From a virus, in the IMG/VR virus record IMGVR_UViG_3300035698_012128, positions 30,672 through 94,671 of that record: DNA of 64,000 bases; one strand, written 5' to 3'. The position numbers and the translations under genes were made by a program. Shown here piece after piece: positions 31,201 to 40,223 of the stretch (positions are counted from its first letter, which is position 1; the number at the start of each line of letters is the position of its first letter). The notes under the pieces were generated by a model, which worked only from the letters and a program-made list of their open reading frames with translations, had not been told where the DNA came from and did no database searches.

Positions 31201-32358
31201 ATGTCTAAAATAAATATAACTGTAGGCTTAGCTTATGGTGATGAGGGTAAAGGTATGGTTACTAACTCTCATTTCAATGATGGTTCTAATCATTTATCAA
31301 AAATTGGGGTTAGATTTAGTGGCGGTCATCAAGCAGGCCATAATGTTGTATTACCTAATGGTATAAAACACATCCATTCCATTTTTGCTAGTGGTGCTAT
31401 TTCAGGATATGAAAGTTACCTTACAGAGCATTGTGTATTTTGCCCGTTATCTCTACAAATAGAAAGCGCGATAATAAAAAGTAAGATTGGGAAGAAACCG
31501 AAAATATCAATTCACCCATTCGCTATGTTGGTAACTCCATTTGATATTGTATTTAACAAATTTAAGGAAAAATATCATAATATTCAAACATCTTGTGGTC
31601 AAGGTATAGGTGCAACCATGGAAAGGAATATACAGTCACATTATAGTTTGAGAGCGGTAGACGTATTACACCCACACGTTTTTCTAAGGAAGTTATCTAA
31701 TATTCAAAAATACTATAGTGATAAAATGGAAGAGTATGGAACCACTTTACATGAATGGATTAATGAATTTAATATGCTTGAAGAGATTGATGAATTCAAG
31801 AGCAAATATATGAACGATTGGCAACTAAGAGACTATAGTATGTTAAGCGGATATAGCCAAATAAACTTTGAAGGTAGTCAAGGATTAATGTTAGATCAGA
31901 ATTTTGGTATATTTCCTGAGGTGACATATGCCAATACTACTATCAAAAACGCATTGGAAGTACTTGATCATATGCATTCAGTAGATAGTTTAAAAGTATG
32001 GAACTGTAGTAGAGCATATACGACTAGACATGGTGATGGTTACATTAATGGTCATAGAGATATTGAAGTAGGAAATGTAAGTGAAACAAACCAAGATAAC
32101 GAAAATCAAGGAAAATTTAAAGTGCGACCATTAGACTATGATGTATTAAATTACGCACTCAAGGTAAATGGTACTTTACTAAAGGGATGGGTAGCTGGTC
32201 ATAAAGAATTGGCTCATGGTCAATGCCCACTATTCCTGTTAGTTATAACATGCATGGATCACATTCCGATAGACACCTTTGATGAGTGTAAATTACCATC
32301 ATATGTTTTAGACGATATATATTATTCTGATAATCCTCTCAGTACAATATATAGATAA
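31201..32358 (+). CDS. PurA/PurZ-family adenylosuccinate synthetase
   Basis: 385 residues, shorter than bacterial PurA (about 430). GLAYGDEGKG (about 9-18) is the GTP loop and keeps the catalytic Asp that PurZ enzymes replace with Ser. GGHQAGHN (about 40) has the catalytic His. FEGSQGLMLD and YTTRHGDG match PurA landmarks. The guanine-binding TKLD is TCMD here, so nucleotide choice may differ. It joins aspartate to IMP (PurA), or possibly to a guanine nucleotide as PurZ does for 2-aminoadenine DNA. The retained Asp favours PurA chemistry. Confidence 0.75.
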   Translation: MSKINITVGLAYGDEGKGMVTNSHFNDGSNHLSKIGVRFSGGHQAGHNVVLPNGIKHIHSIFASGAISGYESYLTEHCVFCPLSLQIESAIIKSKIGKKPKISIHPFAMLVTPFDIVFNKFKEKYHNIQTSCGQGIGATMERNIQSHYSLRAVDVLHPHVFLRKLSNIQKYYSDKMEEYGTTLHEWINEFNMLEEIDEFKSKYMNDWQLRDYSMLSGYSQINFEGSQGLMLDQNFGIFPEVTYANTTIKNALEVLDHMHSVDSLKVWNCSRAYTTRHGDGYINGHRDIEVGNVSETNQDNENQGKFKVRPLDYDVLNYALKVNGTLLKGWVAGHKELAHGQCPLFLLVITCMDHIPIDTFDECKLPSYVLDDIYYSDNPLSTIYR

Positions 32359-32361
32359 TAT

Positions 32362-32392
32362 AAAAGTTTCTTTTTAGATTAAAGTGTAATAA
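32362..32392 (+). promoter_or_regulatory. Phage promoter motif
   Basis: AAAAGTTTCTTTTTAGATTA then AAGTGTAATAA, 30 bases before the next gene. Confidence 0.6.
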
Positions 32393-32421
32393 AAAATAAT
32401 AAATTTAACTAACAAAAAAAG

Positions 32422-32802
32422 ATGAAAAACTTAACAATGTTCTTATTATTAATTATGTCATTCCAAGTGTATGCTTTTGAAAGTATGCCGAATGATACCG
32501 TAACTTTAACGACGTATAACGCCGTACCTGGACAAACTGATGACACCCCTGATATTACAGCTTCTGGGTTTAAACTCGATTTGATTAATCCATTTAAGCA
32601 TAAAATAATTGCTGTAAGTAGAGATTTGCTAAAAATATATTCATATGGTGATAAAGTAAGAATCACAGGTACTAAAATATATGATGGTATTTACTATATT
32701 GAAGACACCATGGCCAAACGGTGGGTAAAGAGAATAGACATTTTAATAAATATAAATGGATATCACACAAGATTAGAACAAATAATAATTACAAAAATAT
32801 GA
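32422..32802 (+). CDS. Secreted 3D-domain (double-psi barrel) protein
   Basis: 126 residues. A signal peptide (MKNLTMFLLLIMSFQVYA) is followed by TTYNAVPGQTDDTP, IAVSRDLL, YGDKVRITG and YYIEDTMAKRWVKRIDI, the pattern of 3D/RlpA-like double-psi barrels with three conserved Asp. Such domains act in the cell envelope on peptidoglycan. Probably exported to the periplasm; could assist lysis or block superinfection. Confidence 0.7.
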   Translation: MKNLTMFLLLIMSFQVYAFESMPNDTVTLTTYNAVPGQTDDTPDITASGFKLDLINPFKHKIIAVSRDLLKIYSYGDKVRITGTKIYDGIYYIEDTMAKRWVKRIDILININGYHTRLEQIIITKI

Positions 32803-33170
32803 GATTGATCAACAACAAAAAACCATTTAAAGCACATATAATCGATGTGTTCAACAACTCAGTAAAGGGTGGACATTTAGTCCACCCTAACGGGTTCAGT
32901 ATTTCATTAACACCGGGAACTTTATATAGGACCTTAAAACCAGTATTAACAAATGAAACACAAAATATGGGTTGGCAGAGTGGTGTGAGGTTTGTTAAAG
33001 AAGATATAGGACCTGAAGTGATAATTCCCGCAGATGCTACTATAAAGAAACCAGACACAATAGCTGGGATAACTGATAGATTTATCTTGCCTTTTCCTTG
33101 GTATATTATATTGGGGAGATTAATACTCCTTTATAAAAACCCAACTTACAACAATGAAAAATACATTTAA
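32799..33170 (+). CDS. Hypothetical protein with C-terminal hydrophobic segment
   Basis: Start at 32799 (MRLINNKKPFKAH) gives an ATGA overlap with the 3D-domain gene. About 123 residues. A soluble beta-rich body ends in a hydrophobic stretch (FPWYIILGRLILLY). No family recognised. Confidence 0.55.
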   Translation: MRLINNKKPFKAHIIDVFNNSVKGGHLVHPNGFSISLTPGTLYRTLKPVLTNETQNMGWQSGVRFVKEDIGPEVIIPADATIKKPDTIAGITDRFILPFPWYIILGRLILLYKNPTYNNEKYI

Positions 33171-33173
33171 ATT

Positions 33174-33545
33174 ATGAATGATTTTAATAGGTCAAAAAAT
33201 AAATTCAGAATTGGCTGGCGAAAGTTTTGGAGATCAAAAGTTAAGAAAACTGAATATGAAAGAATAATAAAAAGTATTATATCAGGATATATTTCATTTG
33301 AACATTGTATAATTATTCAATCTGATAATTACATTATTAAATTAGATGATAATATAATTGTTATTGATAGATACGAAAAGAGCGTTAAAATGGCTATTAG
33401 TGATATGTATACCGAAGTCAGTATTAGTTCACATACCTTAGATGAAATTATCCATGATGTTGATAAAAGTGTTAAATTATATATGAACCAGATAATAAAC
33501 ACTCTTAACGACGTTAGAATATACAAATTAAAACAACAATTTTGA
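33174..33545 (+). CDS. Hypothetical protein
   Basis: 123 residues, basic at the N-terminus (RSKNKFRIGWRKFWRSKVKK), then mixed alpha/beta with isoleucine-rich strands. No motif. It is followed by the next gene after one base. Confidence 0.55.
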   Translation: MNDFNRSKNKFRIGWRKFWRSKVKKTEYERIIKSIISGYISFEHCIIIQSDNYIIKLDDNIIVIDRYEKSVKMAISDMYTEVSISSHTLDEIIHDVDKSVKLYMNQIINTLNDVRIYKLKQQF

Positions 33546-33546
33546 A

Positions 33547-33798
33547 ATGAGTAAACCGTTAGATATATTAGATTTAAACGATTTGTATTGCGAGAATGAA
33601 ACCTGCATGAACATTATATTTGAACAATTATACACATTGAAAGTAGTTCCTAAAATGCTAAGTGGTACTGGGAAAGATGAAATAATTCCCGTCCCAACAT
33701 GGGAATGTTCTTCATGTGGTACTATACAACTTTCATTATTACCAAAACCTACCCCTAAAAAAGGTAAAGTAATACCTTTTCCCTCTAAAAAACAATAA
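33547..33798 (+). CDS. Zinc-ribbon-like protein before clamp loader subunit
   Basis: 83 residues. CENETC (about 15-20) and CSSC (about 55-58) make a four-cysteine site; a basic tail (KKGKVIPFPSKKQ) may bind nucleic acid. It precedes gp62-like and a nuclease gene, suggesting a replication or transcription role, but that is context only. Confidence 0.55.
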   Translation: MSKPLDILDLNDLYCENETCMNIIFEQLYTLKVVPKMLSGTGKDEIIPVPTWECSSCGTIQLSLLPKPTPKKGKVIPFPSKKQ

Positions 33799-33802
33799 AT
33801 AA

Positions 33803-34255
33803 ATGACAATATTTGATTGGTTAGATCATATATCTAATACTAAACGTAGTTGGGATTCATTTACTGAATCAGAACAGAATACTTTTAATGCATTCATGAT
33901 TAATCGTTTCATAAGTATGGAACCTAACTACGTGATATTGATCAATTACATTAAAAATCTTGGGTTGTCAAATAAAAATTTATATATAACTTACATACAA
34001 TTACTCCCGAAAGGTAAAAAATTTTATAAATATATAAAGCCTACTAAAAGTAAATGGAATAAAGAACAAATAATGTTTGTAGCTAACAAATTAGAATTAT
34101 CTAGTAGTGATATTATATCATATCTCGAAGTAACAGACGGAAAATTATTACTAAAATCAACTCTTAATGAGTTAGGATATAATGAAAAAAATACCAAAAA
34201 TACTAAAATTAATAAGGGAGTTAAAAACTCCAAGACCACATTACAGAAAAAATAA
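33803..34255 (+). CDS. Clamp loader small subunit, gp62-like
   Basis: 150 residues. LLPKGKKFYKYIKP (about 67) followed by helices and ISYLEVTDGKLLLKSTLNELG resembles T4 gp62 (residues around its PRGKRYGKW motif). It would complete the clamp loader with the gp44-like ATPase at 28962. It overlaps the following nuclease gene by 74 bases, a long overlap. Confidence 0.6.
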   Translation: MTIFDWLDHISNTKRSWDSFTESEQNTFNAFMINRFISMEPNYVILINYIKNLGLSNKNLYITYIQLLPKGKKFYKYIKPTKSKWNKEQIMFVANKLELSSSDIISYLEVTDGKLLLKSTLNELGYNEKNTKNTKINKGVKNSKTTLQKK

Positions 34256-35120
34256 AGTATTATCATTTTCACAATTCAGTAAATATAATACATGTAAACA
34301 TTCATGGGAATTACATTACGCTAAGAAATTAAGCGTATTCACTGACTCCATACATACAGTATTTGGTACGGCAATACATGAAACTGTCCAAAGTTACGTA
34401 TCCACCATATATAATATAAGTGGGACATTTGCTGATAAAACAGATCTTAACCAATTGTTTTATGACAACTTAGTTAATGAATATAAAGCTAAGGTCACCA
34501 AAAATAAAGGTGTACATTTCAGTAATAATGATGAATTCTTATCCTTCTATGAGGATGGAGTCAACATAATGAATTACATTAAGAAAAATCGTAATCTTTA
34601 TTTTCCTAAACGTGGTTACCATTTAGTGGGATGTGAATTCCCTGTACTCCAACTAGTAGATGGGAATAATGAAAAAATTCAATTCTACGGTAGTATAGAT
34701 ATTTTATTATATGATGAACGTTTAGATAGATTTATAGTAATTGATTTAAAAACATCAACACGTGGTTGGAAAGATTATGATAAGAAAGACAAGAATAAAA
34801 CAGACCAATTATTATTGTATAAGATCTTTTTAGCACAACAATATAGTTTAGATGTTAATAAAGTTGATGTTGAATATGTTATATTAAAACGTAAACTAAT
34901 TGAGAATTTAGACTATCCACAAAAACGTATACAATCTTTCAAACCTGTAGATGGTAAAACATCAGTAAGTAGAGTACAACGTGAATTTAAAGAATTTGTC
35001 GAATTTTGTTTTAGTGAAGATGGTAAACCATTAGATAAAACATACATGAAAGAACCAAGTGAGTGGAATTGTAGATTTTGTGAATTTGGAATGAATGAAA
35101 TGTGTGATAAGAAAAATTAA
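34182..35120 (+). CDS. PD-(D/E)XK nuclease, RecB/Cas4-like with Fe-S cysteines
   Basis: 312 residues. LSFSQFSKYNTCKHSWELHY (about 26-45) is the RecB/AddB N-terminal pattern with the first Cys. FYGSIDILL and FIVIDLKTSTRGW (about 184-196) supply the D and DxK catalytic residues. C-terminal CRFCEFGMNEMC completes a four-cysteine Fe-S site. Likely an exonuclease for replication or recombination. The start could be later (34257 region), which would remove most of the overlap with the gp62-like gene. Confidence 0.8.
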   Translation: MKKIPKILKLIRELKTPRPHYRKNKVLSFSQFSKYNTCKHSWELHYAKKLSVFTDSIHTVFGTAIHETVQSYVSTIYNISGTFADKTDLNQLFYDNLVNEYKAKVTKNKGVHFSNNDEFLSFYEDGVNIMNYIKKNRNLYFPKRGYHLVGCEFPVLQLVDGNNEKIQFYGSIDILLYDERLDRFIVIDLKTSTRGWKDYDKKDKNKTDQLLLYKIFLAQQYSLDVNKVDVEYVILKRKLIENLDYPQKRIQSFKPVDGKTSVSRVQREFKEFVEFCFSEDGKPLDKTYMKEPSEWNCRFCEFGMNEMCDKKN

Positions 35121-35126
35121 CGAATA

Positions 35127-35157
35127 TATTTTTGTTATATATTTATATACGAATAAA
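35127..35157 (+). promoter_or_regulatory. Possible promoter motif
   Basis: ATATTTTTGTTATATATTTA then TATACGAATAA precedes the next start. It lacks a clean GTTTCTT, so it is uncertain. Confidence 0.35.
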
Positions 35158-35170
35158 ACCGTATATAAAA

Positions 35171-35377
35171 ATGAAAGGAAGTAAAAATACAGAATTAAAA
35201 CGAACGAGCCTCATGGTTCATGAAAAAATGTTTGATGATTTTAAAACAAAATGTATTGTTGATAAATTTAATCTGCAGAAATTATCTAATAGAGCGATGC
35301 ATATGTATTTAGAAAATGAAGAATTTAGAGAGTTGATAAGAAATTATAATAAGTTAATAACATCAGGTAGTTTATAA
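35171..35377 (+). CDS. Ribbon-helix-helix-like DNA-binding protein
   Basis: Start at 35171 (MKGSKNTELKRTS). 68 residues: a strand-like LKRTSLMVHEKMFDDFKTKC then two helices, resembling Arc/CopG-type repressors. It directly precedes the second glycosyltransferase cluster and may regulate it. Fold inferred from pattern only. Confidence 0.5.
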   Translation: MKGSKNTELKRTSLMVHEKMFDDFKTKCIVDKFNLQKLSNRAMHMYLENEEFRELIRNYNKLITSGSL

Positions 35378-36760
35378 ATGAAGAAAGGTTATATAGAAAA
35401 AGATAAGAGAAAGACCATACTATTAATATGTGACGATATTAGAGATACCTCAGGTGTCGCCACTATGGCTCGTGAGATAGTAATGGGAACATGTCATGTA
35501 TTTAATTGGATTAATTTGGGGGGTAGAGTCCAACACGAAGATGTTGGTAAAGTATTAGACCTATCTAATGATTTATCAAGTATAAATAATATACCAGATG
35601 CTAATGTATTAATACACCCAGTTAATATGTTTGGTAATATTGAAGATGTGAGAAGAATATTAAATATACATAATGTTGATGGGATGATGATTTTCACTGA
35701 TCCAAGATATTTTGGTTATATATTTGATAACGAACGTGAAATTAGAAAAAGAGTACCATTAATGTATTACAACATATGGGACAACATGCCGGTACCTACA
35801 TATAATAAATCATTTTACAATTCATGTGATGCTTTATTCCCTATATCCAGACTAACAGAATATATTAATAATAGTTTGGCTACAAATGATCAAATAATAA
35901 AATATATACCTCATGGTGTTAATAAAGAAAATTTTAAACCACTACCTAATTCAGACGAATTAAAATTATTTCGTAAGAACATATTGCGAGGTCTAGACCC
36001 TGAATTTGTGTTACTATTTAATTCAAAAAACTTACTGAGAAAGAATGTTCCTAACACAATAAGATCATTCCATCACTTTCTTAATAATAATAGTCTTAGT
36101 GATGAAGAGAAAAAAAATTATGTACTATTATTACACACTAACCCTGCAGATAAAGCTGCAAGTAATTTAGTAGCAGTATGTGATTCAATATTTGGGGAAA
36201 AAGCATGGCTGGACAATATAGTATTCTCAACTAGTAAATTATCAGTTGAAGATATGAATATGATGTATAATATAGCTGATGCTACAATATTACTGTCAAA
36301 TACTGAAGGGTGGGGCTTATCAGTTAGCGAATCAATGATGGCTGACACGCCAGTTATTGCAACCGTAACAGGAGGGTTAAAAGATCAAATGGACCTCAAA
36401 TATATGGGTGATACTTTAACATTAAAACAAAATTCTGAATTAGGAGAATCAATTAACTTTGAATGGACTCAGCATGGTGGTTGGGTTATACCTATTAATC
36501 CCGTATCTCGTGTTATGGTTGGTTCTCAAGTCACACCATTCATATATGAAGATATAATAGACATTAAAAAGGTTTCCCTAGCAATAAGGGATATGTTTTA
36601 TTTTGTCAAAAACGAAAGCGTGGGTGGCAGTCGTGAGTGGTTATTAAGAAATGAAAGTAAACTAAATGCAGAAAGTATGTGTAAAGGTTTTATCGAAGGT
36701 ATAAATGAAACATTAGATAAATTCACACCCCGTTCTAATTTTGACATGATTAAAATATAA
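35378..36760 (+). CDS. GT4-family glycosyltransferase
   Basis: 460 residues, GT-B type. TEGWGLSVSESMMADTPVIA (about 307-326) is the donor-binding E-x7-E motif. RDTSGVATMAREIV near the N-terminus and FPISRLTEYI then YIPHGVNKENFKP are typical of family 4 retaining enzymes. First gene of the second sugar-transfer cluster. Donor and acceptor unknown. Confidence 0.8.
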   Translation: MKKGYIEKDKRKTILLICDDIRDTSGVATMAREIVMGTCHVFNWINLGGRVQHEDVGKVLDLSNDLSSINNIPDANVLIHPVNMFGNIEDVRRILNIHNVDGMMIFTDPRYFGYIFDNEREIRKRVPLMYYNIWDNMPVPTYNKSFYNSCDALFPISRLTEYINNSLATNDQIIKYIPHGVNKENFKPLPNSDELKLFRKNILRGLDPEFVLLFNSKNLLRKNVPNTIRSFHHFLNNNSLSDEEKKNYVLLLHTNPADKAASNLVAVCDSIFGEKAWLDNIVFSTSKLSVEDMNMMYNIADATILLSNTEGWGLSVSESMMADTPVIATVTGGLKDQMDLKYMGDTLTLKQNSELGESINFEWTQHGGWVIPINPVSRVMVGSQVTPFIYEDIIDIKKVSLAIRDMFYFVKNESVGGSREWLLRNESKLNAESMCKGFIEGINETLDKFTPRSNFDMIKI

Positions 36761-36763
36761 AAA

Positions 36764-38017
36764 ATGAAGAAAAGTTGTATAGTAAGTTGTCCTATAGATT
36801 GTTATGCCGGTTATGGTGCCCGATCTAGAGATTTTGTTAAATCATTAATATATCAACGCGGTCATGAGTGGGATATAAAAATCCTCCCTCAGCGGTGGGG
36901 TAATACATCACAAGGTTATTTAGTTAACCATAACGAGCAAGATTTGCTGAGTAGAGTATTAAGAAAAATGGAGTATCAACCTGATATTTGGTTTCAAATC
37001 ACAATACCTGAAGAATTTAATCCCGTAGGTAAACACTTAAATGTAGGAGTAACCGCGGGAATTGAAACTGATACATTCCCACCTAGTTGGTTTGAGGGTA
37101 TGAATAAAATGGATGTAAACATAGTATCATCTAATCATTCTAAAGACATGATACCTAAAGGTGCTGTTACTAAACCCGTTACTGTGTTATTCGAGGGTGT
37201 TGATTTAAGTAAATACCACGTGTCATTTAATAAACATGACACTGAACTGAATAAATCACTAGATACCATTAAAGAAAAGTTCTGCTTCCTATTTGTAGGG
37301 CAGTGGTTACCTGGTATAGAAGGTGAAGATAGGAAGAATATACCATTAACTGTAAGATTATTTTTGGAATCGTTCAAAGATAAAAAAGTACAACCCGCTC
37401 TTATATTAAAAACTAATATGAAGAATCCATCAGTTGGTGATGCAAATAATATTAAAGATATAATTGAAAGGATAAAATCAACCATAAGGTATAGTAAATC
37501 ATTACCTAATGTATACCACATCAATGGTAATTTGGATGATAGTAGTATGAACGAATTGTATAATCATATTAAAGTCAAAGCGATGATTAATTTAACCAAA
37601 GGTGAAGGTTTTGGGAGACCATTATTAGAATTTAGTACCTTAGGTAAACCTATAATAACTACCAATTACTCGGGACATACCGATTTTATAAAACCAACAC
37701 ATAATACGTTGTTGGATGGTAAAATGACTAAGGTTCATCCATCAGCTTCTAATAAATGGATATTACCTGAATCTAAGTGGTTTTCAGTTGACCCATCCCA
37801 AACTTTTAATGTACTGTGTGATATATTTACAGATTGTAAAAGCTATAAGAAAAAATCAAATCTCAGTAAGAGTTTTGTAATACAGAATTTTTCTTTACAC
37901 CATATGGGAAGAATGTTAGATAAAATTTTAAAAATATATACTCCAGAAATACCAAATGAAGTAATAATGGATATGAGTAAATTACAACTTAAAAGGGAAA
38001 TACCTATAGTAAAATGA
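36764..38017 (+). CDS. GT4-family glycosyltransferase
   Basis: 417 residues, GT-B type. GEGFGRPLLEFSTLGKPIIT (about 284-303) carries the E-x7-E motif, preceded by KAMINLTK. VLFEGVDLSKY matches the family linker. Three bases after the previous GT4 gene and overlapping the next by 4. The two GT4 proteins may act in sequence. Confidence 0.8.
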   Translation: MKKSCIVSCPIDCYAGYGARSRDFVKSLIYQRGHEWDIKILPQRWGNTSQGYLVNHNEQDLLSRVLRKMEYQPDIWFQITIPEEFNPVGKHLNVGVTAGIETDTFPPSWFEGMNKMDVNIVSSNHSKDMIPKGAVTKPVTVLFEGVDLSKYHVSFNKHDTELNKSLDTIKEKFCFLFVGQWLPGIEGEDRKNIPLTVRLFLESFKDKKVQPALILKTNMKNPSVGDANNIKDIIERIKSTIRYSKSLPNVYHINGNLDDSSMNELYNHIKVKAMINLTKGEGFGRPLLEFSTLGKPIITTNYSGHTDFIKPTHNTLLDGKMTKVHPSASNKWILPESKWFSVDPSQTFNVLCDIFTDCKSYKKKSNLSKSFVIQNFSLHHMGRMLDKILKIYTPEIPNEVIMDMSKLQLKREIPIVK

Positions 38018-38415
38018 ATGAAAAAGTAGAAAAATGTGAACTTTGTAAGAAAGAAGGAGCATATCGAATATCAAATAAAGGGATGTGGAGGAAATCATGC
38101 TATTTTTGTGGGTATGAAACTTCAAACACATTCAAACTTAATAGTAAAGAACTATTAAGTCATATCAAAACATTACCTGAATTATCTAAATCACTTAAAC
38201 GGTATGGTGATGATGGATATGTTTACTTTCCAGTTAATATTATTACTGAAAAGTATATGGTATTCGCCGATAGTATATCGAGTGGGTATTGTTGGAGATT
38301 TGTGCCTCTAATAATAGATGAAACTACAAAACAACCTCGTGCGGTATTTGAATCTTCAGTAACGTACCCTATAGATAATTTTTTCCAAATAATCCCACTT
38401 TTAGATAATGAATAA
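38014..38415 (+). CDS. Zinc-ribbon-like hypothetical protein
   Basis: 133 residues. CELCKKEG (about 8) and CYFCGYE (about 29) form CxxC pairs typical of a zinc ribbon; the rest is globular (YFPVNIITEKYMVFADS). It is embedded among sugar-transfer genes, overlapping both neighbours. Unknown role. Confidence 0.6.
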   Translation: MNEKVEKCELCKKEGAYRISNKGMWRKSCYFCGYETSNTFKLNSKELLSHIKTLPELSKSLKRYGDDGYVYFPVNIITEKYMVFADSISSGYCWRFVPLIIDETTKQPRAVFESSVTYPIDNFFQIIPLLDNE

Positions 38416-39037
38416 AGTATCATACGCAATTACAGTTAAAGATGAAATTGATGAAATTAAACATCTCGTTGATTTATTGATCAATAATAAGCGAGTAGAG
38501 GAAGAGATTGTAGTAATGATGGACAATGATGGGAGTGAAGAAGTCTGGGAGTATTTACTATCTGTTGAAGATAAATTAGGTATAATTAATAGATTAGTAT
38601 TTAATAGTGATTTTTCTGAATGGAAAAATAAACTTAACACATTATGTAGTGGAGAATGGATACTTAATATTGATGCTGATGAATTCATACATGAAGAATT
38701 AATGATCAACATGCCTACTCTACTAGAAAATGCTTCGAGAGAAAATATAGACGCATTTTCGTTATGTAGGAAAAATTTAGTAAATGGTTTAACAGCAGAA
38801 TGGATAAAAAAATGGAAATGGAGTGTAAACGAAGAAGGCTACATAAATTTTCCAGACCGACAATTTAGATTATACAAAAATACAAATGAAATTAAGTGGG
38901 AAGGTAAAGTACATGAAAAATTGGTTGGATATAAAAATTTCCATAACCTTAACGACCATGATTCACTATGTATTAGACACTTTAAACAAATTGATAAACA
39001 AATCAGACAAAATAAACTATATGAAGAAATTAAATGA
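38408..39037 (+). CDS. GT2-like glycosyltransferase
   Basis: 209 residues. VSYAITVKDEIDEIKHLVDLLI (about 4-25), WKNKLNTLCSGEWILNIDADEF (about 76) with the DxD metal site, and IKWEGKVHEKL are typical of short GT2 enzymes. Overlaps the methyltransferase by 17 bases. Confidence 0.75.
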   Translation: MNKVSYAITVKDEIDEIKHLVDLLINNKRVEEEIVVMMDNDGSEEVWEYLLSVEDKLGIINRLVFNSDFSEWKNKLNTLCSGEWILNIDADEFIHEELMINMPTLLENASRENIDAFSLCRKNLVNGLTAEWIKKWKWSVNEEGYINFPDRQFRLYKNTNEIKWEGKVHEKLVGYKNFHNLNDHDSLCIRHFKQIDKQIRQNKLYEEIK

Positions 39038-39569
39038 TATATATGCCAATTGGAACAGTTCTGATGGGCATGGAGATAAGGGTACCGCTCATTCATATAT
39101 AGAAATATATGAGCAGATCATGGAGTTATATAGAGGTAAGAGAATAAATATACTTGAAGTAGGATTAGCATATGGTGAATCATTAGAATTATGGAGTGAA
39201 TATTTCGGATCAAAAGCCAAAATATACGGTATCGACATCCGTGATACCGAAATTAAACCATATTTGGAAGATGAACGTTTTAAAATAGTAATTGATGACG
39301 CTACCAAACCTGAAATATTAAAGAATTACAAACGTAACAGATTTGATATAATAATTGATGATGGGAGCCACAAATTGCAGGACCAAATTGATACATTTAA
39401 TATATTCAAACCCCGAATGAAAGTAGGTGGTGTTTATATAATTGAAGATGTTAGTAATATTGATGACGTCGGCAATCAATTTAAATCATTACATCAAGAT
39501 TGCACAATAGTAGATAGAAGACGCATAAAAGGTAGGTTTGATGACGTGTTGGTTCTCTACAAATTTTGA
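39021..39569 (+). CDS. SAM-dependent methyltransferase (class I)
   Basis: Start at 39021 (MKKLNDIYANW); an upstream ATG at 38886 lies deep inside the glycosyltransferase gene. About 182 residues. INILEVGLAYGESLELWSEY (motif I), IYGIDIRDTE, FDIIIDDGSHKLQDQ and VGGVYIIEDV match the CmcI/methyltransferase-24 group, often found beside glycosyltransferases where it O-methylates sugars. Suits tailoring of a glycan. Confidence 0.75.
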   Translation: MKKLNDIYANWNSSDGHGDKGTAHSYIEIYEQIMELYRGKRINILEVGLAYGESLELWSEYFGSKAKIYGIDIRDTEIKPYLEDERFKIVIDDATKPEILKNYKRNRFDIIIDDGSHKLQDQIDTFNIFKPRMKVGGVYIIEDVSNIDDVGNQFKSLHQDCTIVDRRRIKGRFDDVLVLYKF

Positions 39570-39573
39570 TTTT

Positions 39574-39611
39574 AAAAAGTTTCTTATTATATTACACTAT
39601 ACGAGTAAAAA
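39574..39611 (+). promoter_or_regulatory. Phage promoter motif
   Basis: AAAAAGTTTCTTATTATATT then ACACTATACGAGTAAAAA, 18 bases before the next gene. Confidence 0.55.
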
Positions 39612-39629
39612 TAAATTATAATAAATGTT

Positions 39630-40223
39630 ATGAAAATAAGAAACCACAGAAACCGTAGTTGGTGTTTTTACCCGAATGATAATTCGAATATTGTTAACAA
39701 AAGTGCCTATATTTATAAGTATAAATCTGATCTTATGAATTTTTTAAATTCTAACATAGAAGGAGCTGTGAATGGATTAGTCGTGTTAGAAGAAAAATCA
39801 TTTAATCGTAGCGGGAGGATTAGATCGTGGTTCGTTTGGTGCAATAATTACAAGGAAGATAATGAAAAATTAAAGGTAAAATTGATCCAACAAGATTTTA
39901 GAGGTCATAAATTCTTCATTAGTAAAGAAGGTAGAAAAATTGATAAATATTCAAAGAAATATTTTGCATTTTCCGGTAAGGTTATAAATTTAATGTGTAG
40001 TATTGGTGATGATGGGTTTGTATCTAAGAATAAAGCACAACGTTTACTAAATTTATTTAAAAAAAGAGGATTTAAAGATTGGGAAGTTAATGATGATGAT
40101 GATAAACGATACATTGAATATCATATTGATAGAGGTATTGGTTTCTATCATTGGTCAGATAGATGTAATTGGTTGAGGACTAAAACTGTAATAGAATATT
40201 TAAAAAGAAAAGATTTAATATGA
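39630..40223 (+). CDS. Hypothetical protein in sugar-transfer cluster
   Basis: 197 residues, aromatic-rich (SWCFYPNDN; SWFVWCNNY; FYHWSDRCNWL) and basic. No motif recognised. It overlaps the next gene by 4 bases. Context suggests a link to glycosylation, not shown by sequence. Confidence 0.55.
   Translation: MKIRNHRNRSWCFYPNDNSNIVNKSAYIYKYKSDLMNFLNSNIEGAVNGLVVLEEKSFNRSGRIRSWFVWCNNYKEDNEKLKVKLIQQDFRGHKFFISKEGRKIDKYSKKYFAFSGKVINLMCSIGDDGFVSKNKAQRLLNLFKKRGFKDWEVNDDDDKRYIEYHIDRGIGFYHWSDRCNWLRTKTVIEYLKRKDLI

Noticed and set aside
31201-32358. Firm PurZ (2-aminoadenine) call
   Set aside because: The catalytic Asp of GDEGKG is retained; PurZ enzymes I know replace it. No DatZ-like gene was recognised.
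38886-39020. Longer N-terminus for the methyltransferase
   Set aside because: The extra 45 codons lie inside the GT2 gene in another frame; the start at 39021 fits family length.
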